From positions 15,128,113 through 15,192,112 of the forward strand of contig NC_133223.1 in the NCBI RefSeq assembly GCF_040436345.1: a stretch of 64,000 bases of DNA, written 5' to 3'. The position numbers were made by a program, and so were the translations under genes. Below, piece by piece: positions 1-23,759 of this stretch. Source of the DNA: Pagrus major (lineage: Eukaryota > Chordata > Actinopteri > Spariformes > Sparidae). The first letter of the stretch is position 1. The number at the start of each line of letters is the position of its first letter. The notes under the pieces were generated by a model. The model was not told the DNA's origin, searched no databases, and saw only the letters and a program-made list of their open reading frames with translations.

Positions 1-293
1 GCTGAAAAACCGGAGGGAAAACACTGCTGTTAAACTCAAGTAATGTTAAGTCTGCATGGTCGGCCACGCATTTGGTGCTAATTCAGGAGCTTACATCTGA
101 ACAACAATTAGGCCAAAGACTCAGGAGTCCTCCAGTTCTTCCATTTATCCGAATTATTGGCTGGCACAAGATTTCTTAAACTGCACGGCAGCAACACCAC
201 AGCGAGCGTTACACGCCAACAGGAACACACAAACACTTCAGCACCCAAATCTGGGGCAAGATATGTATTAGATTTAGGATGGGAGTGAATCTC

Positions 294-295
<2 letters not shown>

Positions 296-358
<63 letters not shown>
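296..358. repeat. (TG)n microsatellite
   Basis: An almost perfect run of about 31 TG units. Reading frames through it encode only Cys-Val or Thr-His repeats and are not genes. Confidence 0.95.
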
Positions 359-360
<2 letters not shown>

Positions 361-928
361 ACTGAGTGGTTTCCAGTGCCAAGGCCCAGAGGAGAGCCTC
401 AGCCTCAGGCCTCACCCCACTAACACACATCATGATCACATCGCAGCCCTGAAGCGCCACCAACATTCCTTAACAGCCTCATTTTTTCCACACACACACA
501 CACCGAATGTATGCCTGCCTGGAAGATAAGAAAGGGGTGTAGCTAGTAGATGTCTCCAGCCTGGACAGTCATTAGTCATTAATGACTTGAACTAGTATTA
601 TCTGTGACACACATACACAGTGATAAAATGCCAGAGGATGACAGGAAATTTGGCATGAAACAGGAAGTGGAGAGGTGAGGGAGTGTGACATGTCCTGAAA
701 CAGTGGCAGAGATTATTTAAAGCAGGAATATAAGAGACAGATGTGTTCTGTATAGACCAACACTGCCAGGCTCTCTTGCTCTGCAGGTAACTTTAGGCCT
801 AGTCAGTCGCATGTGCTTCCTCCCTGCAGCCGGTCTATAAGCAGCCTCCGGCATGGTGCCACTGTGCCACTTCATCACCAGGACACTCTGTCACGCTCCC
901 TCCAGTCGTCGCGACGTCTGATTTCGAC

Positions 929-1075
929 ATGGCCTACAGCCGACAGGATCAGCATACCAGCCCTCTCCAGGATCACGTCAGTTTCAACTATGGGCGCACC
1001 TTCCGCTTTGACAGTTGCGTAATAGACCGGCCCTATCGCTTTAACTCTGTTACGCACACGCTCGGTGCTATGTAG
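929..1075 (+). other. Unassigned 48-codon small ORF with promoter-like context
   Basis: An ATG in good Kozak context (G at -3, G at +4) opens a 48-residue frame starting MAYSRQDQHTSPLQDHVSF and ending at TAG. The frame is open from about 803. Upstream are a TATA-like TATAAGAG at 729-736, a donor-like CTGCAG|GTAACT at 786/787 and an acceptor-like pyrimidine tract ending CTGCAG at 829. I do not recognise the peptide. It lies antisense in gsk3b intron 1. The region is GC-rich, so other frames are open too, and chance is a serious alternative. Confidence 0.15.
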
Positions 1076-1377
1076 TAACACCGCTATGAGATCTAATCTG
1101 CATTCAATTGAACAGTAATCACAGCGGATCTGCGCCCAAAGGAGGAGGCTTGCTTTCTGACCTGGGCCGGTGCCAACACTACCTTCCTCTGGCCTGGCCC
1201 GGCCCGGCCCTGCCCGGCGCGGCCTGCTAACCCTGGCCAGGCTGACCGGTCCCGGCCGGGGCGGCGCGTCAGACTGAGCGCAGCGGTGTGTGTGCGTGTG
1301 CGCGCTCCGAGTGTGCGTGTCACTCAGCTCCGTCCAATCTCAGTGAGTGACACAGATATATGACAGGGCTAAAGCTA

Positions 1378-2700
<1,323 letters not shown>

Positions 2701-3751
2701 CTCCAAAACCCTCCTGTCAGTTCAAATGGCCCCAGCTGTCACAGAGCACCGGTGGTCATGCAGCACTGTTGCTATGTTAGTCACAAAAAGCCCATCCTCT
2801 CTCTCTCTTCCACACTTCTTTATACACGCAACCCTTTGGCACGTCCATTTAATTACTTTATAATTGTGGCAATGTGTGTGTGTGTGTGCATATGTGCCAC
2901 CACAACTCTCCCTTCAGGTTCACTTGACCTCTTCACCTTTACCCTTTATATGTTTGCCCAATACTTTCTAGGAAGGTGCTCTTTATGAAGGATTTATATG
3001 TTGTACGTTGTTGCTTTATTAATGATAAATAAATAAATAAATAATACGCTTTTGTTTTGTTTTTTGTAGTACCTCCATTCCCACTACTACCTTGATTCAC
3101 TGCACCATAGTTTACAGAGTAGGCCTCCATATGGCAGTGATGCTGCACACATTGGATATGTGTGTATGAACGTACCTATAGTAACAAAGTGTATTTATAT
3201 GACTTTTTATTATTTTCATATGTTAGAATTTTAGGTTGCAAAATGTATAAGAATGAATTCACATTTTAAAAATCTAATTAAATGTAACTTTGTTGATGTT
3301 TTGTTTCCACATCTACATGTGGAAAAAAGCCATTCATGCATTACAGAAAAGCTATTAATAAGAACACATTTTGTGTTGCCAGGTTGTGAAAAACCTTCTT
3401 GTTGAAGCAAAGCTGCAGATAAATTAAATTGAAGTCCAAAATTGAAGAATTTTAGTTTAAAACATTAAAAAAGCTACTTTGCTAGCCATGTAAACTCCAA
3501 CTCTCCCCTGGTAGTCTGGCTTGCTGCATGGCTAACTGAACTAACAGGTTACCAGTAGCTACAGTCCTGAAAGTATAACCAGAATACAATTAGCAGCAGT
3601 CAGCAGTTGCTCTGGTGAGATTTGTTGGGGGTATGAATTCAACATGTGGCCAATTCTTACATATTGCTCCTTTAACTTTGGTCCCTCTCGCCTACAGTCC
3701 TTTTTGCGTGTCATACAGTGGTCATACAGTCCAATTAGTCAAAGGGATTTT

Positions 3752-3892
3752 TCACAATTTGGCAACCAAAAAATGTTTAACTGAACATCAAAGTATTAGT
3801 AAATGATTTAATAACCATGAATAAAGTCATTAGTCACAACTTATAAACCCATTATAAAAGAGGATTTATTAGCAAGTGGTACCCTTTATGAT
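3752..3892. repeat. Probable MITE remnant
   Basis: An AT-rich block ends in TGGTACCCTTTATG. Its phrases about doubled 'ttataa' and 'ttagtcacaac' resemble a common short fish DNA-element. The match is from memory; no second terminus was found. Confidence 0.3.
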
Positions 3893-4069
3893 TCTCCAGT
3901 GACTCTAAACCACTTGAGGTGAGGCCTATCAGAACTAATCTCCCTCTGTTATTCAGTTTAACTAGAATGGCCCTCAGGGAGTGCATACCTCCCCCATGAT
4001 CCAGCAGTTCTGATTTTTACTCACTCATTGATACCAGCCACCTAAACACGCCCGATCCTTTTCATCAAG

Positions 4070-4235
4070 ATCCATGCATAATTGCCTGAGAGATTAATGT
4101 AAATGTCGAAAAAAACGCCCTATCTGACGATGTTAAAGAAATTGCTGGATCGGTCACTTTTCCTGATCTACACCAATCCTCCATCCAAGTTTTGTGGAAA
4201 TCCTTTCCGAGTAATCCTGCTGACAAACCAAAATG
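4070..4235 (+). repeat. Dispersed fish repeat fragment
   Basis: The block includes a stretch ending in a phrase like 'agttttgtggaaatcctttc' and then 'gtaatcctgctgacaaacc'. This resembles the 3' part of a repeat widespread in fish genomes. I infer repeat identity from recall; no second copy lies in this window. Confidence 0.45.
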
Positions 4236-5311
4236 TACATGTGATCGACAACTATTTTTATCTCAAAATTCCTCAGTATGCCAGAATTGCTCATCTTGAA
4301 CAGAATGCAGGTTACTCGTTCCAGCTTGGCGGGAGAGTATTTCCTCCCGCAGCAGTGATGCTGGTATTCTGTCTTTTGTGTGGTTTATTTATACTCCGTT
4401 ATGCTCTGTATCAAAGGGAATTTCTCCCAGGCTGCCCTTCAATGGTCCATATGCAGAATAGAGAGCAGTAGCATCTCAAAAACCAGGCAGCAGAGCAGAA
4501 GTAATGTGAGACACTGTTTTTCCCTTCATAGAGCGACACCTCCCCCGGCAAACACACATTTTCCCATTAGCAGAGGAAAAAAAATACAGAGAGACAGAGT
4601 GGAGATAGTGGGAGGGAGAGTGAGGCCAAGACAGGAAAGAGAAATCTAAAAAAGAGGGGGAGTGTGCACTGCTTTTGTCTTTGTTGTGGGATATCATGAA
4701 AACTCCTGAACTCTCTCATCTATTCTGGTGGTGATTGAAGTCGTATGACACAGACGATGGTAAATATTCTAATCCTGGGAGGATGTGGCTGTTATCGTGG
4801 AAAGGCAAATGAAGGTCAGTTTTCACACTGTATATAACATCAAGACCAGGTTGGATTACCAGGTGTTGTCTGTGTAGCAAAGACTTTGTGTCAGTTTGAT
4901 TAATTACAACATTTGGTTGGGATTATGCGTGATTAAAGTACAAAACTGAAATAATGTTAAAGTGACTCCTGCAATTTTACCCAAACTTGAGGCTTTCTAT
5001 TACAGAGGAGTCTTCTGTCAAAATCTACAGTTAGTATTTCAGTAAATGTTATGCTTGCATGCTCATTATCCAAAATCATAAAAAAAAAACTTACTGGCAC
5101 ATAGATAAAACCTGGGGCAGTGTAGTGTTCAAAGATAGAAATACAGCTTTGTCGGCAAAATGGGCTGGAGGAATGAGAGTGAGGGGATTTAATAGCTGCT
5201 CACTTTTACCCTGTGCCCCCCCAGCAGGTTAATAGTGGCCCTACATGAAGCCAGATATTTATACACTTTCTGTTTGGTTGTACATGCTGTGGTGGCTAAT
5301 TTTATCTACAG

Positions 5312-6291
5312 CAGTGGTTCTTGGGGTCTTTGAGGAGGGTCCAGGGGGTTTCCTACACTTTCCTGTAACTTAACATCCATATTCCCACAGCTGCCATTTT
5401 CCTCTGAAGGTGGGAAGCTTAAACGCTGGGATGAGGTTATGCTGCGATGTTTCATGGTTCCAAGTCATTTAAACATAAAGAATCGGACAAATCATTATCA
5501 TTTCGCCACATCCCAATTTATCAGTGACTGAAACGATGATTAAAATAAAATCTGAATGGACATCGGGCCATATTTCAAGGTAATACTTAACATATTTGAT
5601 CACCAATTAGCTGACGTTAGCATTTAGCCACCTCCTTCCTAGCAAACACTACTGTTTGATTACATCCAGTGCCGTTCTCTTCCAGTAAAATTAAAAGTGT
5701 TCAGGCTGGATTTATGTCTTGACTTTAGTATTGTGTGTATCAAACACTAAAACACTAATGATAAGACTTTGTCAGATTCCCTACTTTTATAGGACTTTTT
5801 ATAGGACAACCTGGAACACAAGAGTATGACATTTGAGGGTCTGTGGTCTAACTTGTGTCAGTTTAGGGGTCCTTAACATGAAAACCAGAGAACAGCGGGG
5901 CAATCTCTCTTTCTCACACACAGAGACCAACACCCCAGATCACTGTGACCTTTGCACATTAAATACTCTTAATGAGTCAGGACAATAATCAATAATACTG
6001 AGAAAACTCAGACAAGTGCTATACAAGTGATAACTGATAACTGAGCCCTAGTTATTATTATCAGTCTTTTTTTATGTCAGCACGGGGACAAACATTTTTT
6101 CACATATTTCATAATCAAACTTAGAAAATGGGTCACCAGAATTTTGTTTCTCACTTCTCTCTTACATAGAAGCCTCTCAGGGCTTCCACATATTACCATT
6201 TTGCATCTCAACACAATAGGTGTTTGCTTTTCGGTCCATAGTCCACCATTACATTTTAGTTTTGGTCCTCCAAGGGGAAAGGTTTGGGCAC
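5312..6291. repeat. Possible hAT-like transposon fragments
   Basis: The left edge reads CAGTGGTTCTTGGGG and the right edge reads GGGCACCCCTG followed by CTCTAGA. Such termini and the nTCTAGAn flank are typical of hAT elements. The two flanks do not match as a target duplication, so these may be two broken elements. A part of about 200 bp at 5490-5710 is related to the copies at 23760-24300. Confidence 0.35.
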
Positions 6292-6876
6292 CCCTGCTCT
6301 AGACGATGTAGGAGATTTGGAAATGAAGGCAAAACTCAGATAAAAGGGAAGATCAACATTTTAAGGAATGTGTTTGACAATGTAAAAACATAAAAAGGAG
6401 ACAGAAAGTAGTTCTGTACAACAAAACATCCACTAATAAATAACCAAATAAATACAGTACTTGCACAGTATACTGTACATTTTAACTGTTCTGTAACAGC
6501 CTTTAATTTTGCTGTCTGGGTTTAATCTAAATGTCAGACGTAGACATTTTTGGAATGTAAGAGTTTCCATTTGACAGCAAAAATATACAAATAATGACAT
6601 AAGTAATATCAAAAAGCAAATAGCATTGTGCTTTGAGCTACAAAAAAGTCTAATTGTCTCATAAGTAAAATAACTACTTTTCCTCATGATGCAATATTCA
6701 AGAATACCAACAATCTTTTCATACAGAATGCAAAAGCTACAGTCATATGATCTCCCATTATCGATGCACAATGAACTTCATGCTTTATCCTCAAAGCTAA
6801 TTTTGTACAATATTTCTTGGGACATGAATACAAGAGGTGGAAATGGATGAACATGTAAAGTGCAGTGAACCTGTGC

Positions 6877-15829
<8,953 letters not shown>

Positions 15830-15999
15830 GACTGACCCCAGTCTGTCCAGTTTCAGACACACATCCTGAGGAACAAACACACCACATGTAGGATATGAGG
15901 AGATGTGAATATAAACACATTAATCTTTGTAAAAATTGACCTGCAAACATTAAGAGGGGAAATCCATACATTTGTTGTCCTCAGTTACCCTTTTCACTG

Positions 16000-18660
16000 C
16001 ACCTTTAAAAAAAAGAGCTCCAAAACAGAGCGCACTGAAGACCGGGGAGGCACATTTGATTCTGCTTCTATTTTCAGGTCTATAATTCACCAAATAGCTG
16101 TGAGACTTTTGGCCACCACAGTGTGGTGCTCTGACAGAAACCTCTGAGAAGAGGAGCAATGGGAGCATGGATGTGATTTCACACAGCACTGATATAACAC
16201 CAAGAAAAAGCATGAAATCATAGGCACAAATAAACCCAACAGACACTAAGATCAGGATGAAACTAAGGTTAGATTAAAAATATACAAATAAAACATCGGT
16301 TATTTATCACCACAAAACAAACTGAGAATCCAGGACTCTGCCTGTGTGACAGGAAGCCCTGTGTGTTTCTGCTTATCCTTATTTCCACTAGCACTACGTC
16401 ATCACGGAGGTAAACCAGCCAACACTCACACTGTGCTGCGACAGACATCTGTGCACACGGTGAAAGACAGAGCGAAACTGCAATACACCAAAGCTATCAT
16501 TTGCAGTTTCACCGAGGGCCACATAAATCTGCAATCAGCCCCATTATGTAAGGCATCTGAGAATGAAGACGTAAACTTCGGAGAACATCAACAAACAACT
16601 GTTTGTCGCTCTTGCCACAGGCATTTTTATGAGGCTGGCAGTGCTGCACTGACATGTTGCAGGTTTAATTATGCGGTATCACCTGATACTCTGAGCTGTA
16701 ACTATGAGAGTCTGATCGCTGTAAACGCCGCAGTGACTCAGGAATACGTTGTTGAGACGACCACTTGTATCAATACTAATTGGCAGACAGGTGAGTGTTT
16801 ATGTGAGTAGCGTGTTAGACAACACGTCTTGTCGTCTGTGGAATGACTAAGACACCCGCAGGGCTCTGAGAAATTTGGATCATGGGATTCAACCAAAACA
16901 GAGCATTGTGGGAAATCAGTCGGAAACTAAACTGGGTTAAATATTGGAAGGAAACTACACAGTCATCCACCCAGCATGAGGTATCTGAGCAATTTACTAT
17001 GTATGAGTAAAAAAGTGAATCCCACTGACCCACTTTCAGAAATTAAAGGGGCATTATGTAGTTTTGGAGAAGAAATTCAAACTGAAAATTAATATTTACA
17101 ATATTAATTAATATAAACCCAGAAATATGTTTTCCATAACTGAATAAACAAGCTGTTCTCAGAGGAAAATAAGGTCCTCAGAACACTGTCTGAAGCTAGA
17201 AAGGTGGCAGGGTCCGCCACATATAAACAAAGTAAAACAGTATGAAATTGTGTTGTCCTTTAAGGTCAGTTTGTTTATTTAGTTTATTAAGGCATTAAAA
17301 AAAACAGTCTGTGAAGATCTTTCATTTCTGATTAAAATTTCTTCCCCAAAACTACATAGTGCCCTTTTAAGTGAAGCCCACCGTGACCCATTTCCAGCAA
17401 TTAATGGTGTCAACAGAACAATGAAGCCCAGCCGGCAGCATATCTGGGAAATGTCTGGAGTTCCTGTCCGTGTCCTTTCGTCACTTTCCAAGTTTAGATC
17501 ACAGTTCTGCTGCTTCCTGCAGGAAAAGCCGGCAGAGAGAGGCATTTCCGCCAGTTTTTTGAAATTCACCTCTGGTAGGTTTCAGTTTGGGAGAAACCCA
17601 GCCACCCTGCAGAGGTCAACAAAGGTCGGCCAACATCCAGCAGTGAGGGTCACTGTGTAGGTAGCAGCGAGAACAGGGCCCTTCTCCGGGCTGGGTTAGG
17701 TTTTATGGACATGTTTTGACAGTTCAGAATAGTCATGAGGAGTGTCTTTTGAAGTCCTGAAGGCTAAACCGCAACTAATACCTGAGCTACTTGTGGCCTT
17801 GGAAGTCTTACTTAAGTGTAGGGCGGGCCTAACATGTGCACATCTTAGCTTTCACTTGCTCCGTGGCCCCTGGCCCTCTCTTTCAGTCCCATTTCTCTTG
17901 AATTTATTATATCTGAAATATGTTTTCTGACAAGCCTTTGGGCTCAGAGAGACAGAACCGAGTTTTCTACTGCCTTTACCATAAAACTCTTAATAGGAGA
18001 AGTGGAGTAAAGCCTATTCATATTGTCAATCACTCTGTTTCTCTTTTAAGATTAGTAACCACGGGCGCTGCCAGATGTAAAGCCCGGTTCAGGGGCCAAT
18101 ATTGAAACATTCCTCCTCAGTCTGTAATCCGTTTATGAGTTTATTCTTTAAGCTGAGTTAGAATGCAATTACTGGCAATGAAATCCCGCCTCGGGCCGGA
18201 CCGGCGGACGTCACTCCATGCGCACATTTTACAGTCTGGTTACACATAATCAAATTAGTCAGCCCAATCTGTCAATACATATAACCATGTGACCATTTCA
18301 GCCGTCACACCTGACGAAATGCGCCACAGTGGGCATGTTTTTAAAATGGTTACTAATGACGAAAGACACATTTTAGGGAATATATAAATAATGGGCTACT
18401 TAGTTATCATAAGAGAATATCATTATGTTATATTGTAATCGTAATAATGTAACAGCGGCGCCTATAAATGTGTGACCTTCCTCAGCAGCGGGTTCATTTT
18501 TGCGTAAAAGATGCGTAAAAACGTGCCCACTCGCGGCTGCAGCGATGCACGTGGATGGTTAAACAGCAAAGTAGTCAATCAAACTGCTTCAGAGGAAATT
18601 AAGACCTGGACCAGTAAAGGAAGAAAGAAACGACACCACAAAATAAGGGAGTAAAAGAGC
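16000..18660. other. Region upstream of gpr156 coding exon 1; no gene seen
   Basis: Probably intronic if the candidate 5' exon near 18667-18900 belongs to gpr156. It holds a TTAA-flanked MITE (17043-17370, separate entry). The 154-codon frame at 16346-16810 has no recognisable domain and a length compatible with chance. Confidence 0.5.
17043..17370. mobile_element. TTAA-flanked MITE, family 1 copy A (piggyBac-like)
   Basis: The element begins TTAAAGGGGCATTATGTAG; its other end, reverse-complemented, begins TTAAAAGGGCACTATGTAG. The inverted repeats run for about 35 bp with four mismatches. TTAA at both outer edges is the target site of piggyBac-type elements. There is no coding capacity. Related copies lie at 24684-24903, about 44480-44838 and 59965-60190. 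Confidence 0.85.
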
Positions 18661-18666
18661 AAACCT

Positions 18667-18900
18667 CGGTCTCCAAAGCGCATGGACGATCCAGCCGCCT
18701 CGTCCCGCTCCGGGCTCCATCGCGCAAGACTCAGAAACGTTATAAAAGTTGAAAATGAACGACTGGAGAGTTTGTTATCTAACATAGCTGCAAAGGTCCC
18801 ATAGCTGCAGACTTGTAATGAATCCAAAGCGACTTAATCTGTCAGCTCACAGCCCGAGAAGATCCTGTCAGTCAGGGAAAAAGTTCACCAGACTGCCAGA
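18667..18900 (-). other. Candidate 5' non-coding exon/promoter of gpr156
   Basis: The stretch is richer in G+C than its flanks, and on the minus strand has a possible donor (CCGAG|GTTTGC). gpr156 needs an upstream non-coding exon because its first coding exon begins at a splice acceptor (15866-15867). The donor is weak and a TATAAAAG at 18741-18748 faces the plus strand, so the assignment is tentative. Confidence 0.3.
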
Positions 18901-21900
18901 GCTTTCATCTGAGCACTGAGGGAGGGAGGCGTGCGTGTGTCAGAGAGAGGAGGTGTGTTAGTGTGTCTGCTCTCTCTCGCTCACACACACTCTCTCACTT
19001 TCTTTTGTAAGCTTTCCAGCTCCAACTGCCCACCAAAATGGGTTTCAGAGTGTGATGTGAGCCACGTGGTGCAGGAGGGTTGTGGCAGTGTGGGTCCAAC
19101 ATGTCACAGGAGCCCCCGGGGGACTGGGTGGCATATGGGACAGGGCGGCAGAGGCTGTGTCCACAGTGCAAATAAATACACTGAATAACAGCACTTGTTT
19201 TAATGGAAAGAGAAACACACATCATCTGTGTTGTGTTTTTCAAAAGCAGGCCTCCACCAGGGACGGCAGAGAGATTGGCAATATTGTTCGGTCGTCTGGT
19301 GAATCACATTAATGGACAAGACAGAGAGCTTCTGTCTGAGAGCAGTGAGCCAGCAGAGATATTTCTGCATTTGTTCCGGCAGCCATAAGAGACATAAAGG
19401 TGTTATTAAGACGTCACGGAGATTTATAGTGCGAGCCTCCACACAGGGTCATTCCTGACGAGGGAGTGTCACCACTACTGACAGCTGTAGGTGGGGAGCA
19501 GAGACACAAAGAGAGGTTATTAAAGAAGAGGAGAATATGTGGCTATGCATCCAGTCATCACCCCCCCGATTCAGCCACTGACACACACTTGCACAGAGTT
19601 TTCTTTCACACGGATGCACTTCGTGTCAGACTGTGCTCAAATTTTCTGTCTTTGAAAGTTGAATCCTGGAGTCTCTTTCCAGGCTGAAATCCAAAACTCC
19701 TCAGGCACTGAAACATTATGATACCTCTTAATTTCCCTTATAACAATCACTAATTATGCTTTCTATCAACGTGGATTACAAAATCCAGTTGCTGACAGTT
19801 TGACAGTTTCATCACTGGACGACAAATGTCTGAAACACCTGTGAGCTCCCTGCTCTCTAACAGAGGAAGGTCTGAACCATAACCCTGTTTAACTGTGTTT
19901 AAGCCCAATGAGATCCAGCAGAATGCAAAAAAGACTTTCAAAATTAAAGCGATAGCAGAATCACAATGTTACAATTACTAAAACGCACCATGGCGTATTA
20001 GCTTAGATACAATTTAACTGTTTTTTACATGATGTTATCAGCAAAACCAGCAGTATGCATAAGATGTTGCTGTTGTGTAGATATCAAAGACGCCAGCACA
20101 GCAGAAACATCAGATAGGTCGGACAGATAAGTTCAGCAATTTCACATCCATCTCCACGATGCAAATCAACTGCAGGTTTTTCTACCCGGATGTGTTATTG
20201 TGAACACAACGTCACAGTGATTCGGTCTTTACTGAAGCAGTTTCATAGCTACTGAATTTATCTGCATAAAAATTAGAAAATACCTTTAAGTTTCAAGCTG
20301 GAAACACGTAAGTATTAGATTGATCATGTCAAGCTTCACAATCAATGAAATATACACAAGTGCTAACAAAAATGGCTTGACCCTTGAAAAAGTAGAGTGT
20401 ATTAGAAGCCTGAAAACAGGATTTTCTATTAACTAAGCTGTTACTGTAACTGGTGGATACTCTGTCAATGTGGCTTCTACAATCATGATCTGTGGTCTTA
20501 AAACCAGCGATAACAAACCCATAATGAATCTGCTGTCAACATGTCAAAGATGATAAAACCCTGTGGCACAGAAGTAGCAAACTCTAGAAGAAAATGACAC
20601 AATAAGTTATAAACTCAACATTATCACGTGCATTCAGATCATCTGACACCACGTCAGCAGCCCATTGAAGGGCTGAAACACTGCTGCCAGCTCTGTTACA
20701 CCCAAAGCGTGGCCAACAGTCTTAGGTTTCCCTCAAGATCAGGTTCAAGATAGCCTGCACCAGCGGCAGGTGGACTGCACCGGTGCTCAGATTACTAGGA
20801 GCTTGAATATTTCATCTGGAGACACGAGGCTGTTGTTCAAAAAGCAGCCGTCAAAGAGGAGAAGCTGGCAGGGAGGGTGAACTGGATGAAATGGGACACA
20901 TGTCGTTCTACTGAGGTTACCAGAGATCAATTCTAACATTAAGACGGCATAATTACCATATACAGGTGTCACTAACAGTTGCTATCTTTTTCTGAGCTGC
21001 TATACTGTGCACAGGTATCAGCTGGAAGTCCACCAACCAAAATAAATAACAGGCAAAGATTTTAAACCCTGTGACGCACTATTTCCTGTTGAACCACTCC
21101 TGACAGGCAGAGCCGCCGTTTCCTGACATGGAAGCATCTGCAGCTATGATTCAACATGTGACCACAGTGCCAGTGAGTCCCACCATTCTGTACTGTTTAG
21201 TGTGGGTGGAGATGCATTGTTTACTTATGTGAAGCATCACCACCCCCTGCCCTTGCCAGAGCCTGGACGCTCCCCTGTGACATGCCCAGGTTTGCCCACT
21301 AACATATCCAAAGACAAATCCCTCTATGAAACGCTGCGGCTCCTCCTGCTGTGTTGCTACGGACCTGGATTAGCTGGATCAAAGCTCCCCAGCAGGCTCC
21401 AGTCATGTAGTGTCTGCTGAAGGCATTGATTGTGATTAAATGTGCGGGAAGAGCATCGGTCTGCTCACTCCATTTTTAAAAAAAAAACTGTTTTGACAAA
21501 GTAACTTTTGATGCCATAACTGCGAGATGATGTGATAGGTTACCCAGTGAACGAGTTCAAACTGCTTTAAAGGGTGTAGAAATGAGCTTATATGCAAGCA
21601 ACATATAGCAACAAATACAAATAATTAACATTAGTTGAGTTTTTGGTCACTTGGGTGCAGTGCAACAAGCTGTAGATACAATGTTGACATCATGAATATG
21701 GCGAACTTGTTAGCAAACAGTTGCTAATGACACATCCAACAGAAAAAGAGAAATATCAGCATTTGTTTGTAGTTCTGTGTGTCAAAATGACAATTAATTA
21801 CTGTCATGTTAGCTCTTTTTTGATCTCCTATATCTGAAGGAAATATCTGCCTGTTTAGCTGCTAATATTCCTTGTTCAGTAGCTAGTTGCTAACTTTGCT

Positions 21901-23759
21901 ATTTAGCTGCTAACGTTCTACATTCATTAGCTAGTTGCTGGGTTTCACGGAGGTTTGGGGGCCATGACACATAATTTGATATCATCCTATTACACTATTA
22001 TACCATGTCATCTGGAGGAACATTGTCTTACATTATGTCAGCTGCTACAAACAGTCTGTGAAGATGAATGAACACGGGAATGATGTTGGGTCATAGCAGT
22101 CAAACGTCAGAACACAGCAGTGGATCATTATTCCCCCTTCACTTCTTTTCTTCCCCCTGCAACCACCTCCACCACCTCCTCCTCGCCGTGGGCTCCAACC
22201 AGACTTTCTCCTTACAGGATTAGCAGTGTAACTCTGAAGACAACGTCTGATTGTTGTGAGGGTGTCTGCAGTGTGTGGCAGTCGTGTGTGTTAAGGCTCA
22301 GCTGAGTGTAAGTTTGAAACTCGGCGTGTGTGAGGTCTGGCGTGCATATTAATACACACTGACTTTACTGTGAGCTGATATGAGCCGGTATGCCTCTGAC
22401 TGAGGGCGATAAGAGGCTTAGAGTGTCAAAAAATCCCATGTGTCAAAGCACTTTGCTCTTTGATCTGCCGATTACCTGCAATACTGTAACGTATTGTTCA
22501 CCGCCAAGGTCAAGTGACTGACACCCCCGTGAAATTCAGCGACCAAAGAAATCATAATTAAATGGATTTAATCCCTAAAAACGACAGAGATGCAACAATA
22601 TGACCACACAGACACATTTACCTCGCAGACGGCTAAACCAGAAGCAGCATCTTCCTTCTTTGAGACCAATCCTGCTTGAAATCCCACTTTTTCCAAGTTC
22701 AGGACTTATTTTATTTTCTGACTTTCCTCAACTGAAGCTGATTTGACTCCTAACAGAAGATGACAGCTACTCTCCTCATCTGCCAGTCACAACTCACTGC
22801 TTCCAGTTCATTGTGGTTGCATCAGAGTGGCATCTCAGGTTGCATTTGTGACAGCATCCTCCTGCATCTCACACGAAGCATGCAGGGTGTGAGCGCATGT
22901 GCACACAAGCCTTAAGTGTAACATAACTCCACAGAGTTTCCCAGCTGCCTGCTGTTCCTAGATTGGTCCTGTGTGCACTTGTTTGAAAGATAGGGAAAAA
23001 GAAACAAAACAGAAAAGTGCAAAAACACTGGAACCCAGCTGTGACCTGGTCAAAGACCATTCAAAACAAACAAAATATATGCAACTCAAAGCTCGATTCG
23101 CGCCAGCCGGGCTGAAAGAAACAGCGAGGTGAAAAGAATTGAACGAGATGCCGTGATAGGAACAGAACGGGTGAAAAGAGACGAGAGTAGAGGAAACAAA
23201 GTGGCCGGTGGCTCTTGGCAGGTGAAGTTAAGGGATTAGCGGATTGTGTGAGGCAGAATGTACTCGCCCTGGCATCTCTTGATGCTGGGTTGCTGACAAG
23301 GTCTCTCAGTATTCAGCCTCCAGAATGAACTCACCTTCATATGCAAATGAAACCTGGACACATTCAAAGTTCAAGATGCTTGGAACGGTTTGTGCAAACA
23401 CACACAAAAACTTGTCGTTGTTGTGCATCTTCTGTGCACAAAAAACTCACTCTATGCATAAATACCTTGCCTTTTAGCAACTGTCACTAAAAACTTCTAA
23501 TACAATGAAAACTTAAGTCGAAAAGTAGAAAAGCTTTCTGCTCCAATGTATCATTATGAAGTAAATGTTGATTGAACAATGTATGTGGAACAATGGATAT
23601 AGAATAATGAAACCATTAGTGTCAGATTGGTTCCCCAGAAACGCACTTTCCTTATACAACAGACCATATCCACACGGCAGACATTTTATTCTGAAGTCAC
23701 GCTCAGGGCGGGAAGCTAAAATATCACACCACTGTGTTCCAGGTTGTTTTAATTTCATT
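18901..23759. other. Intergenic region between gpr156 and lrrc58; nothing recognised
   Basis: No ORF with a domain, no splice-consistent exon series and no structured repeat that I can support. Only short frames occur, consistent with chance. Confidence 0.6.

Larger units (their letters stand above)
2701..6876. other. Intergenic region between gsk3b and gpr156, including the gpr156 3' UTR
   Basis: No gene was found. The part next to 6876 is gpr156 3' UTR; a possible ATTAAA signal on the minus strand lies at 6502-6507, but I cannot fix the end. Repeat remnants in this region are listed separately. The 122-codon plus frame at 4103-4471 runs through one of these repeats and is not a gene. Confidence 0.6.

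Noticed and set aside
4103-4471. 122-codon plus frame with a hydrophobic stretch
   Set aside because: Its first part is a dispersed fish repeat; no homology or gene structure.
16346-16810. 154-codon plus frame
   Set aside because: No recognisable domain, no promoter or splice support; this length is compatible with chance in six frames of 64 kb.
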